Origin: Tyzzerella sp.
Lineage (GTDB): Bacteria; Bacillota; Clostridia; Lachnospirales; Lachnospiraceae
DNA length: 45,879 nt
Assembly (NCBI GenBank): GCA_017465565.1
Contig: JAFTWA010000056.1
Location: 1-45,879, forward strand
Direction of reading: 5' to 3'
Shown here: positions 17,213 to 24,427 of the stretch, in pieces
How positions within the stretch are numbered: the first letter of the stretch is position 1
Layout of the letters: every line of letters begins with the position of its first letter
Program-made: the position numbers and the translations under genes
The notes under the pieces: model-generated
The model's input: the letters and a program-made list of their open reading frames with translations, nothing else
Databases searched by the model: none
Told to the model about the DNA's origin: nothing

Positions 17213-18373
17213 ATGAAAGATATTAAAGTTACGGATTCAATTTTATATGTAGGAGCGGATGACAAAACACTGGATTTATTCGAAAGCCAGTATATTATCC
17301 CAAACGGCATTTCTTACAATGCATATGTAATCTTAGACGAGAAGATTGCGGTTATGGATACGGTAGATGCCAGAAAAACAGAGGAGTGGATGAAAAATCT
17401 GGATGAGGTGCTGGGAGATAAGGCGCCAGATTATCTGGTTGTTTCACACATGGAACCAGACCACGCAGCGAACATTAAACTTTTGATGGATAAATATCCA
17501 CAGATGAAGGTAGTTGGAAATGCGAAGACATTTGCAATGATTCCACAATTTTTCGATGTAGATTTGACAGACAGAACGGTTGTTGTAAAAGAAGGAGATA
17601 CATTAGGCCTTGGAAAACATACATTACAATTTTTTATGGCACCAATGGTTCACTGGCCAGAGGTTATGGTAACATACGAACAGTCTGAAAAGGTTCTGTT
17701 CTCAGCAGATGGATTCGGCAAATTTGGAGCACTGGATGCAGAAGAAGACTGGACTTGCGAAGCAAGACGCTATTATTTCAACATTGTTGGAAAATATGGT
17801 GCACAGGTACAGGCGCTGCTCAAAAAAGCTGCAACATTGGACATCCAGATTATCTGTCCACTTCACGGACCAATCTTAAAAGAGGACTTGGGATATTATA
17901 TTGGAAAATATGATATCTGGAGCAAGTATGAGCCAGAAGATGAAGGCGTATTTATTGCATATGCTTCTATTCATGGAAATACTGCAAAAGCAGCTAAGGA
18001 ACTGGCAGAGATGCTGAAAGAAAAGGGCGCAAAGAGAGTTGCCATTGCAGATTTATCACGTGATGATATGGCAGAGGCAGTGGAGGATGCGTTCCGCCAT
18101 GACAAATTGATTGTTGCCAGCTCAACATATGACGGCGGTTTATTCCCTTGCATGGAAGATTTCCTGGCACATTTGAAAGCGAAGAATTTCCAAAAACGAA
18201 AAGTGGGAATTATGGAGAACGGAAGCTGGGCTCCGCAGGCGGCAAGACATATGAAAGCTGCTTTTGAGGCTATGAAGGAAATTGAGATTTGTGATACGGT
18301 TGTGACAATCAAATCGACTATGACGGAAGAAAATAGAAAAACAATGGAAGAACTGGCAGAACAGTTTGTATAA
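17213..18373 (+). CDS. fprA: Flavodiiron protein (oxygen/NO reductase) FprA
   Basis: This 386-aa two-domain cytoplasmic enzyme detoxifies O2 (or NO) in anaerobes. The N-terminal metallo-beta-lactamase-like diiron domain has ligands HMEPDH at residues 79-84, a His at 147 in VHWPEV, SADGFG, and LHGPIL. The C-terminal flavodoxin domain starts near 250 with YASIHGNTAKAAKE for FMN binding. It has no rubredoxin extension. A longer frame begins upstream, but AGGAGG at 17201-17206 and a promoter inside the extension place the start at 17213. It is monocistronic, with its own promoter and terminator. Confidence 0.94.
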   Translation: MKDIKVTDSILYVGADDKTLDLFESQYIIPNGISYNAYVILDEKIAVMDTVDARKTEEWMKNLDEVLGDKAPDYLVVSHMEPDHAANIKLLMDKYPQMKVVGNAKTFAMIPQFFDVDLTDRTVVVKEGDTLGLGKHTLQFFMAPMVHWPEVMVTYEQSEKVLFSADGFGKFGALDAEEDWTCEARRYYFNIVGKYGAQVQALLKKAATLDIQIICPLHGPILKEDLGYYIGKYDIWSKYEPEDEGVFIAYASIHGNTAKAAKELAEMLKEKGAKRVAIADLSRDDMAEAVEDAFRHDKLIVASSTYDGGLFPCMEDFLAHLKAKNFQKRKVGIMENGSWAPQAARHMKAAFEAMKEIEICDTVVTIKSTMTEENRKTMEELAEQFV

Positions 18374-18392
18374 TTATAAGATAATATCATGA

Positions 18393-18425
18393 AGCGGGAG
18401 TGTTCGAGAGAATGCTCCCGCTTTG
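18393..18425 (+). terminator. Terminator after fprA
   Basis: AGCGGGAG (18393-18400) pairs with CTCCCGCT (18415-18422), followed by TTTG. The stem is strong but the T-tail is short. Confidence 0.75.
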
Positions 18426-18453
18426 TGAGATTAAAAATTTTCTTAAAAAGTTG

Positions 18454-18482
18454 TTGACTTTTCTGAATTGACGTGATAATAT
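18454..18482 (+). promoter_or_regulatory. Strong promoter of the tRNA-Phe/tRNA-Gly unit
   Basis: GTTGTTGACT with TTGACT at 18454-18459, a 17-bp spacer and TAATAT (18477-18482). It resembles the rRNA-type promoter at 45711-45739, as expected for stable RNA genes. Confidence 0.75.
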
Positions 18483-18519
18483 AACTTTCGTGCTAAAGAA
18501 ACAGCTGAAAAGGATATAA

Positions 18520-18592
18520 GCCCAGATAGCTCAGTTGGTAGAGCAAGGGACTGAAAATCCCTGTGTCGCTGGTTCGATTCCGGCTCTGGGCA
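18520..18592 (+). tRNA. tRNA-Phe (GAA)
   Basis: This 73-nt tRNA has acceptor arms GCCCAGA and TCTGGGC, anticodon loop CTGAAAA (GAA), and T-loop TTCGATT. No CCA is encoded. Confidence 0.95.
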
Positions 18593-18636
18593 TACTTTTT
18601 AAAAGTTGCTTAAGCCGTTTATATATAAGATAACAT

Positions 18637-18707
18637 GCGGGTGTAGTTCAATGGTAGAACACCAGCCTTCCAAGCTGGATACGTGGGTTCGATTCCCATC
18701 ACCCGCT
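18637..18707 (+). tRNA. tRNA-Gly (TCC), attachment site of the element
   Basis: This 71-nt tRNA has acceptor arms GCGGGTG and CACCCGC, anticodon loop CTTCCAA (TCC), and T-arm ending GATTCCCATCACCCGC. The gene is intact, but its 3' end is the left copy of the direct repeat bounding the integrated element, so integration restored the tRNA. Confidence 0.96.
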
Positions 18708-18712
18708 TTTTT
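18688..18712. repeat. Left attachment repeat (25 bp, tRNA-Gly 3' end)
   Basis: The 25 bases here are identical to 27556-27580. The core includes GATTCCCATCACCCGC plus the following T-run. Confidence 0.93.
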
Positions 18713-18719
18713 TATTTGT

Positions 18720-18759
18720 TTAGGAAACCAAGTAAAATCAAGGTTTCCTAATTTTTTTT
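18720..18759 (+). terminator. Terminator just inside the element's left end
   Basis: TAGGAAACC and GGTTTCCTA (18721-18750) form a perfect 9-bp stem with a 12-nt loop, followed by ATTTTTTTT on the plus strand. It ends the host tRNA transcript before it can enter the integrase gene antisense. Confidence 0.9.
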
Positions 18760-18771
18760 ACTCATTTTCCG

Positions 18772-18788
18772 TCGGTACGTTCGGTACG
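18772..18788. repeat. Direct repeats near left end (probable integrase arm sites)
   Basis: TCGGTACG occurs at 18772-18779 and 18781-18788, followed by a partial copy TCGTAC. The same octamer pair is found near the right end at 27466 and 27477. This symmetry suggests arm-type binding sites of the integrase. Confidence 0.65.
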
Positions 18789-18801
18789 ATTCGTACTGAT
18801 T

Positions 18802-20049
18802 CTATAAAGACAAGGCTTGGCTGATTGCATCTGCTTGTTCTTCTTTTGTCCGTCGCTCGTAACTATAATATGAAAAGGTGGTGTTTAGATTTTGGTGTCC
18901 AGCGAATCTCATAATTGTACGATTGTTTACGCAATTTGAGTCAAGGAGCGTGGAGATGCATGTTTTCCTACATTTATGCGGACTTTTTTTGATTGTGTCT
19001 AACCTAGCACATAATTTTCTTAGTTTTCTGTCGGCAGAATTATAACTTAATCGGTAATCATATTTTGGATTTGTACTTTGGAATATCCATTCAGCAGTCA
19101 AATTATGTTCTCGATTATATTCAGCTACTTGTTCAAGAATTTTCTGTGCTTCTGTGGTTAAAGGAATATCACGATAACCAGCAGATGATTTTGTCCATTC
19201 TTTTACACCATCATTATCAGCTTGTCTCTGTATGTATAGTCGATTGTTGCGTACATCACTCCATTGCAATCCTGTGGCTTCTCCTATACGCAATCCAGTC
19301 TCAAAGAGGAATAATATTTGTAGTCCAGCACTTGTCGGCTGTTTTTTGTATTTCTGTAAATCCTCTTGCACCATGATTTTTAATTGTCTGCGTTCATCAT
19401 CTGTAAATACTTGTGATTCATCAGACGGAGTGGGATTTGTAACAAAAAGGTCTTTGTTGATTTTTTTACGAGCTTTCTGCCATGTATTCTCCGATACGAT
19501 TGCTATGTCCTCATCTGAGGCATATTCAAAGCATTGGTTAATAATCGTAAAAATGCGACTGAATTTCTTTTTGTCTACTGGATAATGTTTTTTCATTAAA
19601 TCCTCAGCCCATGTACGAAGCTCCAAAGATGTTAATTTAGCCATAGGCTTTCGTATAATCTCTTTGGATGAAGATTCACCCTCATAATATGCTTTCCATG
19701 AGGCTTCAATTCGTTTAATGTTTTCAGCGTTTTTTGGTGTGCGTTTCCATGCTAACCATTTTACATATAGATTTTCTAGTGAGATATTTCTATCTGATTT
19801 GTCAATGTACCATTCAGCAAGTGCCTCCCATAGACTTTCCTCGCTACAACGTCTGATTTTCCGTTTGCCACTAGGTTGAGTAATGTCTTCTACGTTGGTA
19901 AACCAGCCACTTTTCTCTGTATGGTGTATTTCGTATGGGTGCATTTGTTTTACTTGTTGGATTCGTTTCTTCATAGCTATTATATCCAACATCTCATCTA
20001 TCTGGATTGTATCATCATTTATCAAATTTGTTAAGCTAAATTTTCCCAT
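18802..20049 (-). CDS. int: Tyrosine recombinase (integrase)
   Basis: This 415-aa phage/ICE-type integrase should catalyse integration at, and excision from, the tRNA-Gly site. The N-terminal third is an arm-binding region; a core-binding SAM-like domain spans about 85-190. The catalytic domain from about 215 has Arg254 in TGLRIGEATGLQW, Lys288, the box HKCR at 358-361, His385 in FAGHQNLNT, and nucleophile Tyr394. The chosen ATG at 20049 lacks a clear Shine-Dalgarno, so the true start could be at Met20 or Met26, or expression may be deliberately low. The gene ends about 90 bp from the attachment repeat, the usual arrangement. No excisionase was recognised. Confidence 0.95.
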   Translation of the reverse strand: MGKFSLTNLINDDTIQIDEMLDIIAMKKRIQQVKQMHPYEIHHTEKSGWFTNVEDITQPSGKRKIRRCSEESLWEALAEWYIDKSDRNISLENLYVKWLAWKRTPKNAENIKRIEASWKAYYEGESSSKEIIRKPMAKLTSLELRTWAEDLMKKHYPVDKKKFSRIFTIINQCFEYASDEDIAIVSENTWQKARKKINKDLFVTNPTPSDESQVFTDDERRQLKIMVQEDLQKYKKQPTSAGLQILFLFETGLRIGEATGLQWSDVRNNRLYIQRQADNDGVKEWTKSSAGYRDIPLTTEAQKILEQVAEYNREHNLTAEWIFQSTNPKYDYRLSYNSADRKLRKLCARLDTIKKSPHKCRKTCISTLLDSNCVNNRTIMRFAGHQNLNTTFSYYSYERRTKEEQADAISQALSL

Positions 20050-20156
20050 GGCTTATTACAAGAAATTTTATAAATTTTATATAACATTCTTGTGATAATA
20101 TGGTTTACTTTTTTGTGCATGATAATTTCTTTCTCCTTTCTTGCGTATTTTAAGGA

Positions 20157-20179
20157 GAGGCTGACAACACATCAGCCTC
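20157..20179 (-). terminator. Hairpin downstream of the 46-aa ORF
   Basis: GAGGCTGA (20157-20164) and TCAGCCTC (20172-20179) form a perfect 8-bp stem with a 7-nt loop between the small ORF and int. On the minus strand there is no clean T-run after it, so it may be a weak terminator or a processing structure. Confidence 0.5.
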
Positions 20180-20200
20180 AAAGCTCTCTTTCTATGAATA

Positions 20201-20341
20201 TTATTTTTGTTTTTTTACATAGATTTCTTTGTTTTCTGCAACAGATTCGTCTTGCTGTCCAACTGAAATTTTTGTGTATTCATTTTTAAGCAAATCTGCG
20301 TTTGAGAATGTCGGATTACCGATTATTACATCAAATTGCAT
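20201..20341 (-). CDS. Small protein, 46 aa, starting MQFDVIIGNP
   Basis: This is a short ORF with a strong RBS (AAAGGAGG about 8 bp before ATG) and its own upstream 31-bp-spaced box pair. The product begins with FDVIIGNP, which resembles the FDVIxGNPPY catalytic motif of N6-adenine DNA methyltransferases, but the Pro-Tyr is absent (NPTF) and no methyltransferase fold follows. It could be a relic of a methyltransferase 3' part, or an unrelated small accessory protein. It precedes int by about 150 bp and may be cotranscribed with it. Function unknown. Confidence 0.55.
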   Translation of the reverse strand: MQFDVIIGNPTFSNADLLKNEYTKISVGQQDESVAENKEIYVKKQK

Positions 20342-20403
20342 GAGTGCCACCTCCTTTGTTATTTTCTAAATTGATTTTACAACGAAATGTTTATATAAAC
20401 TAT

Positions 20404-20442
20404 CGGAGCAATTTCGAGTTTTTGCTATATTTTACGGAGCAA
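20404..20442 (-). promoter_or_regulatory. Box pair A (31-bp spacing) upstream of the 46-aa ORF
   Basis: CGGAGCAA occurs at 20404 and 20435 (plus-strand reading), starts 31 bp apart. On the coding strand, TATAAA follows the proximal TCCG after an 8-bp gap and may be a -10 element. This is one of five such pairs in the element. Confidence 0.65.
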
Positions 20443-20446
20443 TAAT

Positions 20447-21157
20447 TTATTGCAGTATTGGTTCGGCTAAAACAAGATATATGTTTCTGTCCTCGCCTAT
20501 ACGTCTGCAAGATTTGTCTCGACAACTGCGAATACAGTTTTTACAGATGGCAAGATTGCAGACAGCTACATTTCGTACAACGTCATAGTATTCTGTTTTA
20601 TATTTTTTTCCCTTGTACAGAACGACTGGGAGCTGTGTTGTTTCATCAATTGCAACGACAGGCAAATAACATTCACAATTGTTGTCGCTGATATATACTG
20701 AAGTATCATCTACGTGGTTCATACATATAATTGGTGCAGTGTAATATGTTTTTTCTTCATCAGAAAAGGACAAATTCTCAATGTCAATTACTGACAATCC
20801 AACACCATGCAGAGCAATCCCAGAGCTTTTATTAAAATTGTAGGTTAAAGCAACCAGTCTTTCAAAAGCTACTACAACTGGGATTCCTAGTATTAAATCA
20901 TTTCGGATTTTTTTGTAAATATCGACAACATCATCAAGATAACGAACGGATACTATTTTTGTCGCATTACCTCTGGTAAGAATTTTTAGTGTAATATTGT
21001 CGTAGGGATACTTTTTATTGTATCGAACAGTGCAGTCAACAACACGATAGCTATTTTGGGAATATGGATGTAACGCTTCTGGACTTAAATCCATGTACAT
21101 TGGGCGACCATCTTCAAAGTGTGTTTTATTGACTGCATAGATTTTCTTTGTACGCAT
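20447..21157 (-). CDS. Unknown protein, 236 aa, with C-terminal cysteine cluster
   Basis: Not recognised. A central part (about residues 50-135) reads LKILT...VxVRY...VVVAFERL...ALHGVGLSVIDIENLSF. It aligns by eye with the two small DUF961-like proteins of the element, suggesting a divergent paralogue. The C-terminus has five cysteines in a C-x4-C-x2-C-x3-C-x4-C layout followed by Arg, which could bind zinc. The RBS AAAAGGAGG is good. It is directly downstream of rep and has its own box pair B, so it may be transcribed both with rep and alone. DNA binding or regulation is possible but not demonstrated. Confidence 0.6.
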   Translation of the reverse strand: MRTKKIYAVNKTHFEDGRPMYMDLSPEALHPYSQNSYRVVDCTVRYNKKYPYDNITLKILTRGNATKIVSVRYLDDVVDIYKKIRNDLILGIPVVVAFERLVALTYNFNKSSGIALHGVGLSVIDIENLSFSDEEKTYYTAPIICMNHVDDTSVYISDNNCECYLPVVAIDETTQLPVVLYKGKKYKTEYYDVVRNVAVCNLAICKNCIRSCRDKSCRRIGEDRNIYLVLAEPILQ

Positions 21158-21220
21158 TGTAAATGCCTCCTTTTTTGCTTTTTTTCTTTAATGGTACACT
21201 ATTTTGAGACGTATGTCTGT

Positions 21221-21259
21221 CGGAGCAAATGGCTCGTTTTACACACATTTACGGAGGAG
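21221..21259 (-). promoter_or_regulatory. Box pair B upstream of the 236-aa gene
   Basis: CGGAGCAA at 21221 and CGGAGGAG at 21252 start 31 bp apart, with the 236-aa start codon 64 bp away. The distal box overlaps the outer arm of the hairpin after rep. Confidence 0.65.
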
Positions 21260-21287
21260 AGCAGAGAAGTAAATCTCTGCTGCCTCC
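21252..21287 (-). terminator. Hairpin after rep
   Basis: GCAGAGA (21261-21267) and TCTCTGC (21274-21280) form the inner stem; flanking GGAGG/CCTCC extends it. It lies between the rep stop and the next gene. It lacks a T-run on the minus strand, so it may only attenuate transcription. Confidence 0.55.
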
Positions 21288-21295
21288 ATATTTTA

Positions 21296-22360
21296 TTATT
21301 CCTCGAATGGAAGCTCGGTTTGTTCGGCTTCAAATGGAATAGGTTCTGTTACTGGATGAAACTGTTCGTCTCGTTTCAGATATTTGTCAACAGAATCGTA
21401 TGTTGTGATTGTTCCATCTTCTGAGTAGATTCTAACCTCATGGATTCGGCGTAAGAATGCTTTCCATGATTCTGGATTGCTTTTTTGTACGTCAGAGTAT
21501 TGTTCCTCTAGTGTCCAATTCGAGATTATATACAAAAAGTCGTAGCAAGCATAACGATTTGAATATCTCGCTGGTAATTGTATCGGATAAATATCGAGGT
21601 AATTTAGCATGTCTTGTAGTTTTAAACTGGAGCGAAATTCATCAAATGCAATTACCGGCTCGCAATTATAACTGTCAAATGGGTGCTGATAGTCTGAAAC
21701 ACGATAGACGTTTTCGTCGGAATGTGAATCCAGCACGCCTCTAGTTTTTCCAGTTCCAGTAGCGCCACTAATATACACGACTTTCAAATCCAGTCGGCGT
21801 GAGCTTTTATATTTGTCCATTAAATAAGTAAGACGGAGCTTTGCAATTTTATCTATATGCTTGATAGCTGTGTCACCACATATTTCTATGATTTCAGAAT
21901 CTTTCAAACCATCTTTAACTAACTGATAGAGGTGTTCCAAGTCTGTCCGTCGACCTTGATGAGAGACTGGAAGCTCACCCCATTCTTCAAATGTTTCTAT
22001 TAGATTTGTTTCTTTTTTTTCGGAATCAAGATATGCTCCCTCTTTACGAATATAGTCTCGGTTCTGCTGTGCTGTGCCTTGGGTTGCTTGAATATCCATA
22101 CTTGGAAACTTGTTTCGTAATGTGGAATGTCTAACGCCTTGCTGTTTCGTGTGAAAATATATGTGTGTATGTGGTGTTTGTGTTTCTAGTCCGATTTCAT
22201 CGCACAGACAAAAATAATCCATGCGAGGAATTGTATGTAGGCGTTTTATGATTTCCTCGTGAGTGTAGCCTTTTTCTGACGGATTGTTACAAGTCATTAT
22301 GTACGCTAATGCTTGTGTGTCTTTCTTTGGTTTCTGGTTTTTGTTTTCTTTTGTTTCCAT
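21296..22360 (-). CDS. rep: Replication initiator: HUH endonuclease-SF3 helicase (CRESS-type Rep)
   Basis: This 354-aa protein has the domain order of CRESS-DNA virus Reps. HUH domain: motif I YIMTCNNP at about 20-27, motif II PHTHIYFH with the His pair 64/66, motif III with Tyr103 and Lys106 (YIRK). Superfamily 3 helicase: Walker A GATGTGKT at 199-206, Walker B VIAFDEF at 236-242, motif C YIISN at 277-281. Tyr103 should nick the origin and start rolling-circle replication; the helicase would unwind. The acidic C-terminus ends ELPFEE. A longer frame opens with TTG, but GGAGG at 22366-22370 places the start at 22360. Related Reps are known from bacterial pCRESS plasmids, phytoplasma plasmids, geminiviruses and circoviruses. 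Confidence 0.93.
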   Translation of the reverse strand: METKENKNQKPKKDTQALAYIMTCNNPSEKGYTHEEIIKRLHTIPRMDYFCLCDEIGLETQTPHTHIYFHTKQQGVRHSTLRNKFPSMDIQATQGTAQQNRDYIRKEGAYLDSEKKETNLIETFEEWGELPVSHQGRRTDLEHLYQLVKDGLKDSEIIEICGDTAIKHIDKIAKLRLTYLMDKYKSSRRLDLKVVYISGATGTGKTRGVLDSHSDENVYRVSDYQHPFDSYNCEPVIAFDEFRSSLKLQDMLNYLDIYPIQLPARYSNRYACYDFLYIISNWTLEEQYSDVQKSNPESWKAFLRRIHEVRIYSEDGTITTYDSVDKYLKRDEQFHPVTEPIPFEAEQTELPFEE

Positions 22361-22381
22361 TTTTACCTCCTGTGTTTCAGA

Positions 22382-22395
22382 GGTTGTCGACAACC
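22382..22395. promoter_or_regulatory. 14-bp perfect palindrome upstream of rep
   Basis: GGTTGTCGACAACC is fully self-complementary and lies 22 bp before the rep start codon, between box pair C and the RBS. It is a probable operator for a dimeric regulator, perhaps Rep itself. A cruciform nick site is an alternative. Confidence 0.6.
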
Positions 22396-22446
22396 ATGTT
22401 TAGTAATTACATTAAAAGATTAGCATATTACAATAATATAATCAGT

Positions 22447-22485
22447 CGGACAAGAAACGTGGTTTTGCACAAATTTACGGAGCAA
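22447..22485 (-). promoter_or_regulatory. Box pair C upstream of rep
   Basis: CGGACAAG at 22447 and CGGAGCAA at 22478 start 31 bp apart. On the coding strand a TATTAT hexamer follows the proximal TCCG after 8 bp, the same offset as in pair A. Confidence 0.68.
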
Positions 22486-22981
22486 AAAGAGTAGCAACAT
22501 CAAAATGAATTTGCGAACCCACCAGCTTTATATTCATTATATATAGTCCAGCCATGATACAAGGATATAAATTCCAAGCTACATCATAGCCAAGATGTAA
22601 AATAGATTGTTGCTGGAACTGTGCTATGTGGCTGGCAAGTGTTTCTTTATACTGCAATAGCACAACTGTATTTGGTGGGTTGAGTGTAAGTATCTCGAAT
22701 GAGTACAAAAACCCACCATCCAAAATCCTGCAACCCACATATCTAAATTCTTCTGGGAAGTTCACGAGTAGAAAGGAATGAGGAAAACGTCGGAACACAT
22801 CATACATTTCTGATTGTATCTGCTGTGCAATTAGGAATGTGTTTTGTTCCACTTGATATTGTCTGGCAAGCGCTTTCTCTTGCTTCTTATAATTTTTATA
22901 CTTTTTAATGTAGCCACAAAGGGATTTTTTATATCCCTCTGTGATGCTACGAATTTTGTTCAAAATTATTTTCAAATTCAT
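22475..22981 (-). CDS. Unknown protein, 168 aa
   Basis: Not recognised. The N-terminal 50 residues are strongly basic (many Lys, Arg and Tyr) and probably helical. The rest is a mixed, moderately hydrophobic domain with no signal peptide. A basic helical arm could contact nucleic acid, but this is only inference. The start at 22981 has GGAGG 9 bp upstream, which overlaps the stop of the preceding gene. It is the last gene of a four-gene run (130-aa, 114-aa, 142-aa, 168-aa) leading to rep. Its 3' end overlaps box pair C. Confidence 0.6.
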   Translation of the reverse strand: MNLKIILNKIRSITEGYKKSLCGYIKKYKNYKKQEKALARQYQVEQNTFLIAQQIQSEMYDVFRRFPHSFLLVNFPEEFRYVGCRILDGGFLYSFEILTLNPPNTVVLLQYKETLASHIAQFQQQSILHLGYDVAWNLYPCIMAGLYIMNIKLVGSQIHFDVATLFAP

Positions 22982-22994
22982 AGCTAATTACCTC

Positions 22995-23423
22995 CTAGAT
23001 TCTTGGCGCTAGAATGATTTTGCGAGCTGTTTCGTATGCTAACGGATTGTCTACATGGATAGCAGTTACAACAATATTGTTTTGTTGTTCTTGTATATCA
23101 GCAATCACCACAGCTTGCATGGAATCTTGAATACAATCACCCTCTTTATATGGGCGTATATTTGCATCGTACAAATAGATGTTTAAATGCTTGTTGAACA
23201 CATCAACCATTTCCTCGAATGTAAAATTGAATTTTCTCTCAGCTATTTTAGGAAATGAATAATCTATTTTTGTAATTCCTTTTTCAGTATATAAATTCAC
23301 ATCTGTATGAGCTGGAATTTCTGGAACTGTATAACCCAATACGTGTTGATAATATTCTGCGACCAACCAGATGAGATAGATTAGCTCATGGAACAGCCGA
23401 GATTTTAAGTTAAATTTAACCAT
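22995..23423 (-). CDS. Unknown protein, 142 aa
   Basis: Not recognised. It begins with a hydrophobic, Tyr/Trp-rich helix (LFHELIYLIWLVAEYY) that looks amphipathic rather than membrane-spanning, then a mixed alpha/beta domain. An upstream extension overlaps the previous gene, but AATTGTGGAGG sits just before the ATG at 23423, giving this shorter start, 4 bp after the previous stop. Tight packing with its neighbours implies one operon and probably a shared process with Rep. Confidence 0.6.
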   Translation of the reverse strand: MVKFNLKSRLFHELIYLIWLVAEYYQHVLGYTVPEIPAHTDVNLYTEKGITKIDYSFPKIAERKFNFTFEEMVDVFNKHLNIYLYDANIRPYKEGDCIQDSMQAVVIADIQEQQNNIVVTAIHVDNPLAYETARKIILAPRI

Positions 23424-23427
23424 TGTT

Positions 23428-23772
23428 TTATTCCTCCACAATTTCAAAGTTTTTTGCCGAAGCATTGTATCTGGTAATTGTGTGACCAGTTTTGATATCT
23501 CGATATGTGTAGCTGTCAATGTGCAAATCTGTGAATGAAATCTCGACCATGTTCACAGCCGAATCTATACATTTCTGTTTCAATATCAGCGCCTTGTTTT
23601 TTATGGTGTCTGATACTGGTAATTTCACATATAGATATTCAGATGGATTTTTAGTCAAGATTTTTAAAGCGTATGTGTATGGCTCGGTGTCTTTGTAATT
23701 ATGGTAAAAGTTTTTGCCACCGACACAGAGACCATTTTCATTTGATAATGGAGAGAGGTCTGATAGCTTCAT
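23428..23772 (-). CDS. DUF961-like small protein, 114 aa
   Basis: This appears to be a paralogue of the 130-aa protein encoded just upstream. Both share YALxI...LxVKxP, then VEISFTDL, then SAKNFEI near the C-terminus. The pattern resembles DUF961 (YdcP-type) proteins found next to replication and transfer genes in Tn916-like elements. Their exact function is not established. GGAGG at 23778-23782 fixes the start at 23772, even though the frame stays open further upstream. Confidence 0.6.
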   Translation of the reverse strand: MKLSDLSPLSNENGLCVGGKNFYHNYKDTEPYTYALKILTKNPSEYLYVKLPVSDTIKNKALILKQKCIDSAVNMVEISFTDLHIDSYTYRDIKTGHTITRYNASAKNFEIVEE

Positions 23773-23794
23773 AAATACCTCCAATTTGGGTTGC

Positions 23795-23821
23795 ATGGGG
23801 AGTGGTTTGTTTCTCCCCCAT
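23795..23821 (-). terminator. Hairpin between the two DUF961-like genes
   Basis: ATGGGGAG (23795-23802) and CTCCCCCAT (23813-23821) can pair with one bulge. No T-run follows on the minus strand, so it may tune expression of the downstream genes rather than end the transcript. Confidence 0.5.
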
Positions 23822-23858
23822 ACAATGTCCCATTTTTTTTCAATATTCAGTTTTAATT

Positions 23859-24251
23859 TTACAAGTCGATATCTACATCAACATCAAGTTCTTGTGTTGT
23901 GTACTCGAAATCATCAGCTTTTGCTGATACGCCAGATAGAACACTACCATCTTTGGTGAGCATTGCGTAAGGCGATAATTTGAGATTCGTGAAGCTTACC
24001 TCCACGAGCATATCGTCTTGTAAAAGAGCTGTAATTTTTTCAACTTTCTCTTTTACAGCTTCTGGGAATTTGACCTTAAGCGTATCGCCTCGGTACGCTG
24101 AGCAGTCCAAGGCGTAACCGATAACTTTATCGGTGTATGTTCCGTCAACAAGGCGCTCACGGATAACGCTCGTTCCTATCACCTCCATTTTCCTAGAATT
24201 TGTTGTTTTCGCCACATTGGCGAGAGTTAGTCTCACGTTTCTTAACTTCAT
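23859..24251 (-). CDS. DUF961-like protein, 130 aa
   Basis: The central region has GYALDCSAYRGDTLKVKFP, followed by VEVSFTNLKLSPYA and a terminal SAKADDFEY with an acidic tail. This fits the conserved outline of DUF961/YdcP-like proteins carried by Gram-positive conjugative and mobilizable elements (Y-L-S, V-x-x-P, V-x-N, ADDI). The fold looks beta-rich, so an OB-like or other nucleic-acid-binding role is possible but unproven. GGAGG at 24261-24265 supports the start. It is the first gene of the four-gene run before rep, behind box pair D. Confidence 0.62.
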   Translation of the reverse strand: MKLRNVRLTLANVAKTTNSRKMEVIGTSVIRERLVDGTYTDKVIGYALDCSAYRGDTLKVKFPEAVKEKVEKITALLQDDMLVEVSFTNLKLSPYAMLTKDGSVLSGVSAKADDFEYTTQELDVDVDIDL

Positions 24252-24327
24252 GAGCTTATACCTCCATTTCTTTTAAAATATTATATTTTATAATTTAATT
24301 ATTACATAAAATAAAAAGAGGAATTGT

Positions 24328-24366
24328 CGGATGATAAGGAAGATTCAAAGGGGAATCACGGAGTAG
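24328..24366 (-). promoter_or_regulatory. Box pair D upstream of the 130-aa gene
   Basis: CGGATGAT at 24328 and CGGAGTAG at 24359 start 31 bp apart. Between them, the coding strand has ATTCCCCTT, which is shared almost exactly with pair E (AATCCCCCTT). Confidence 0.62.
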
Positions 24367-24390
24367 AATTGAGTGATAAAAAGAAACAAT

Positions 24391-24422
24391 ATCCCCCAGT
24401 TCTGAGATTGAAGCTGGGGGAT
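24391..24422 (-). terminator. Terminator of the 356-aa gene
   Basis: ATCCCCCAG (24391-24399) and CTGGGGGAT (24414-24422) form a perfect 9-bp stem with a 14-nt loop. A T-rich tail (ATTGTTTCTTTTT) follows on the minus strand, 5 bp after the stop codon. Confidence 0.85.
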
Positions 24423-24427
24423 AAGTA

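Noticed and set aside
22995-23519. 174-aa version of the 142-aa protein
   Set aside because: The extra 32 residues overlap the preceding gene, while a GGAGG lies directly before the internal ATG at 23423.
24327-24366. CRISPR-like or satellite repeat explanation for the CGGA boxes
   Set aside because: The boxes come only in pairs, one pair per upstream region, with unrelated spacer sequence; no array of regular repeats exists.
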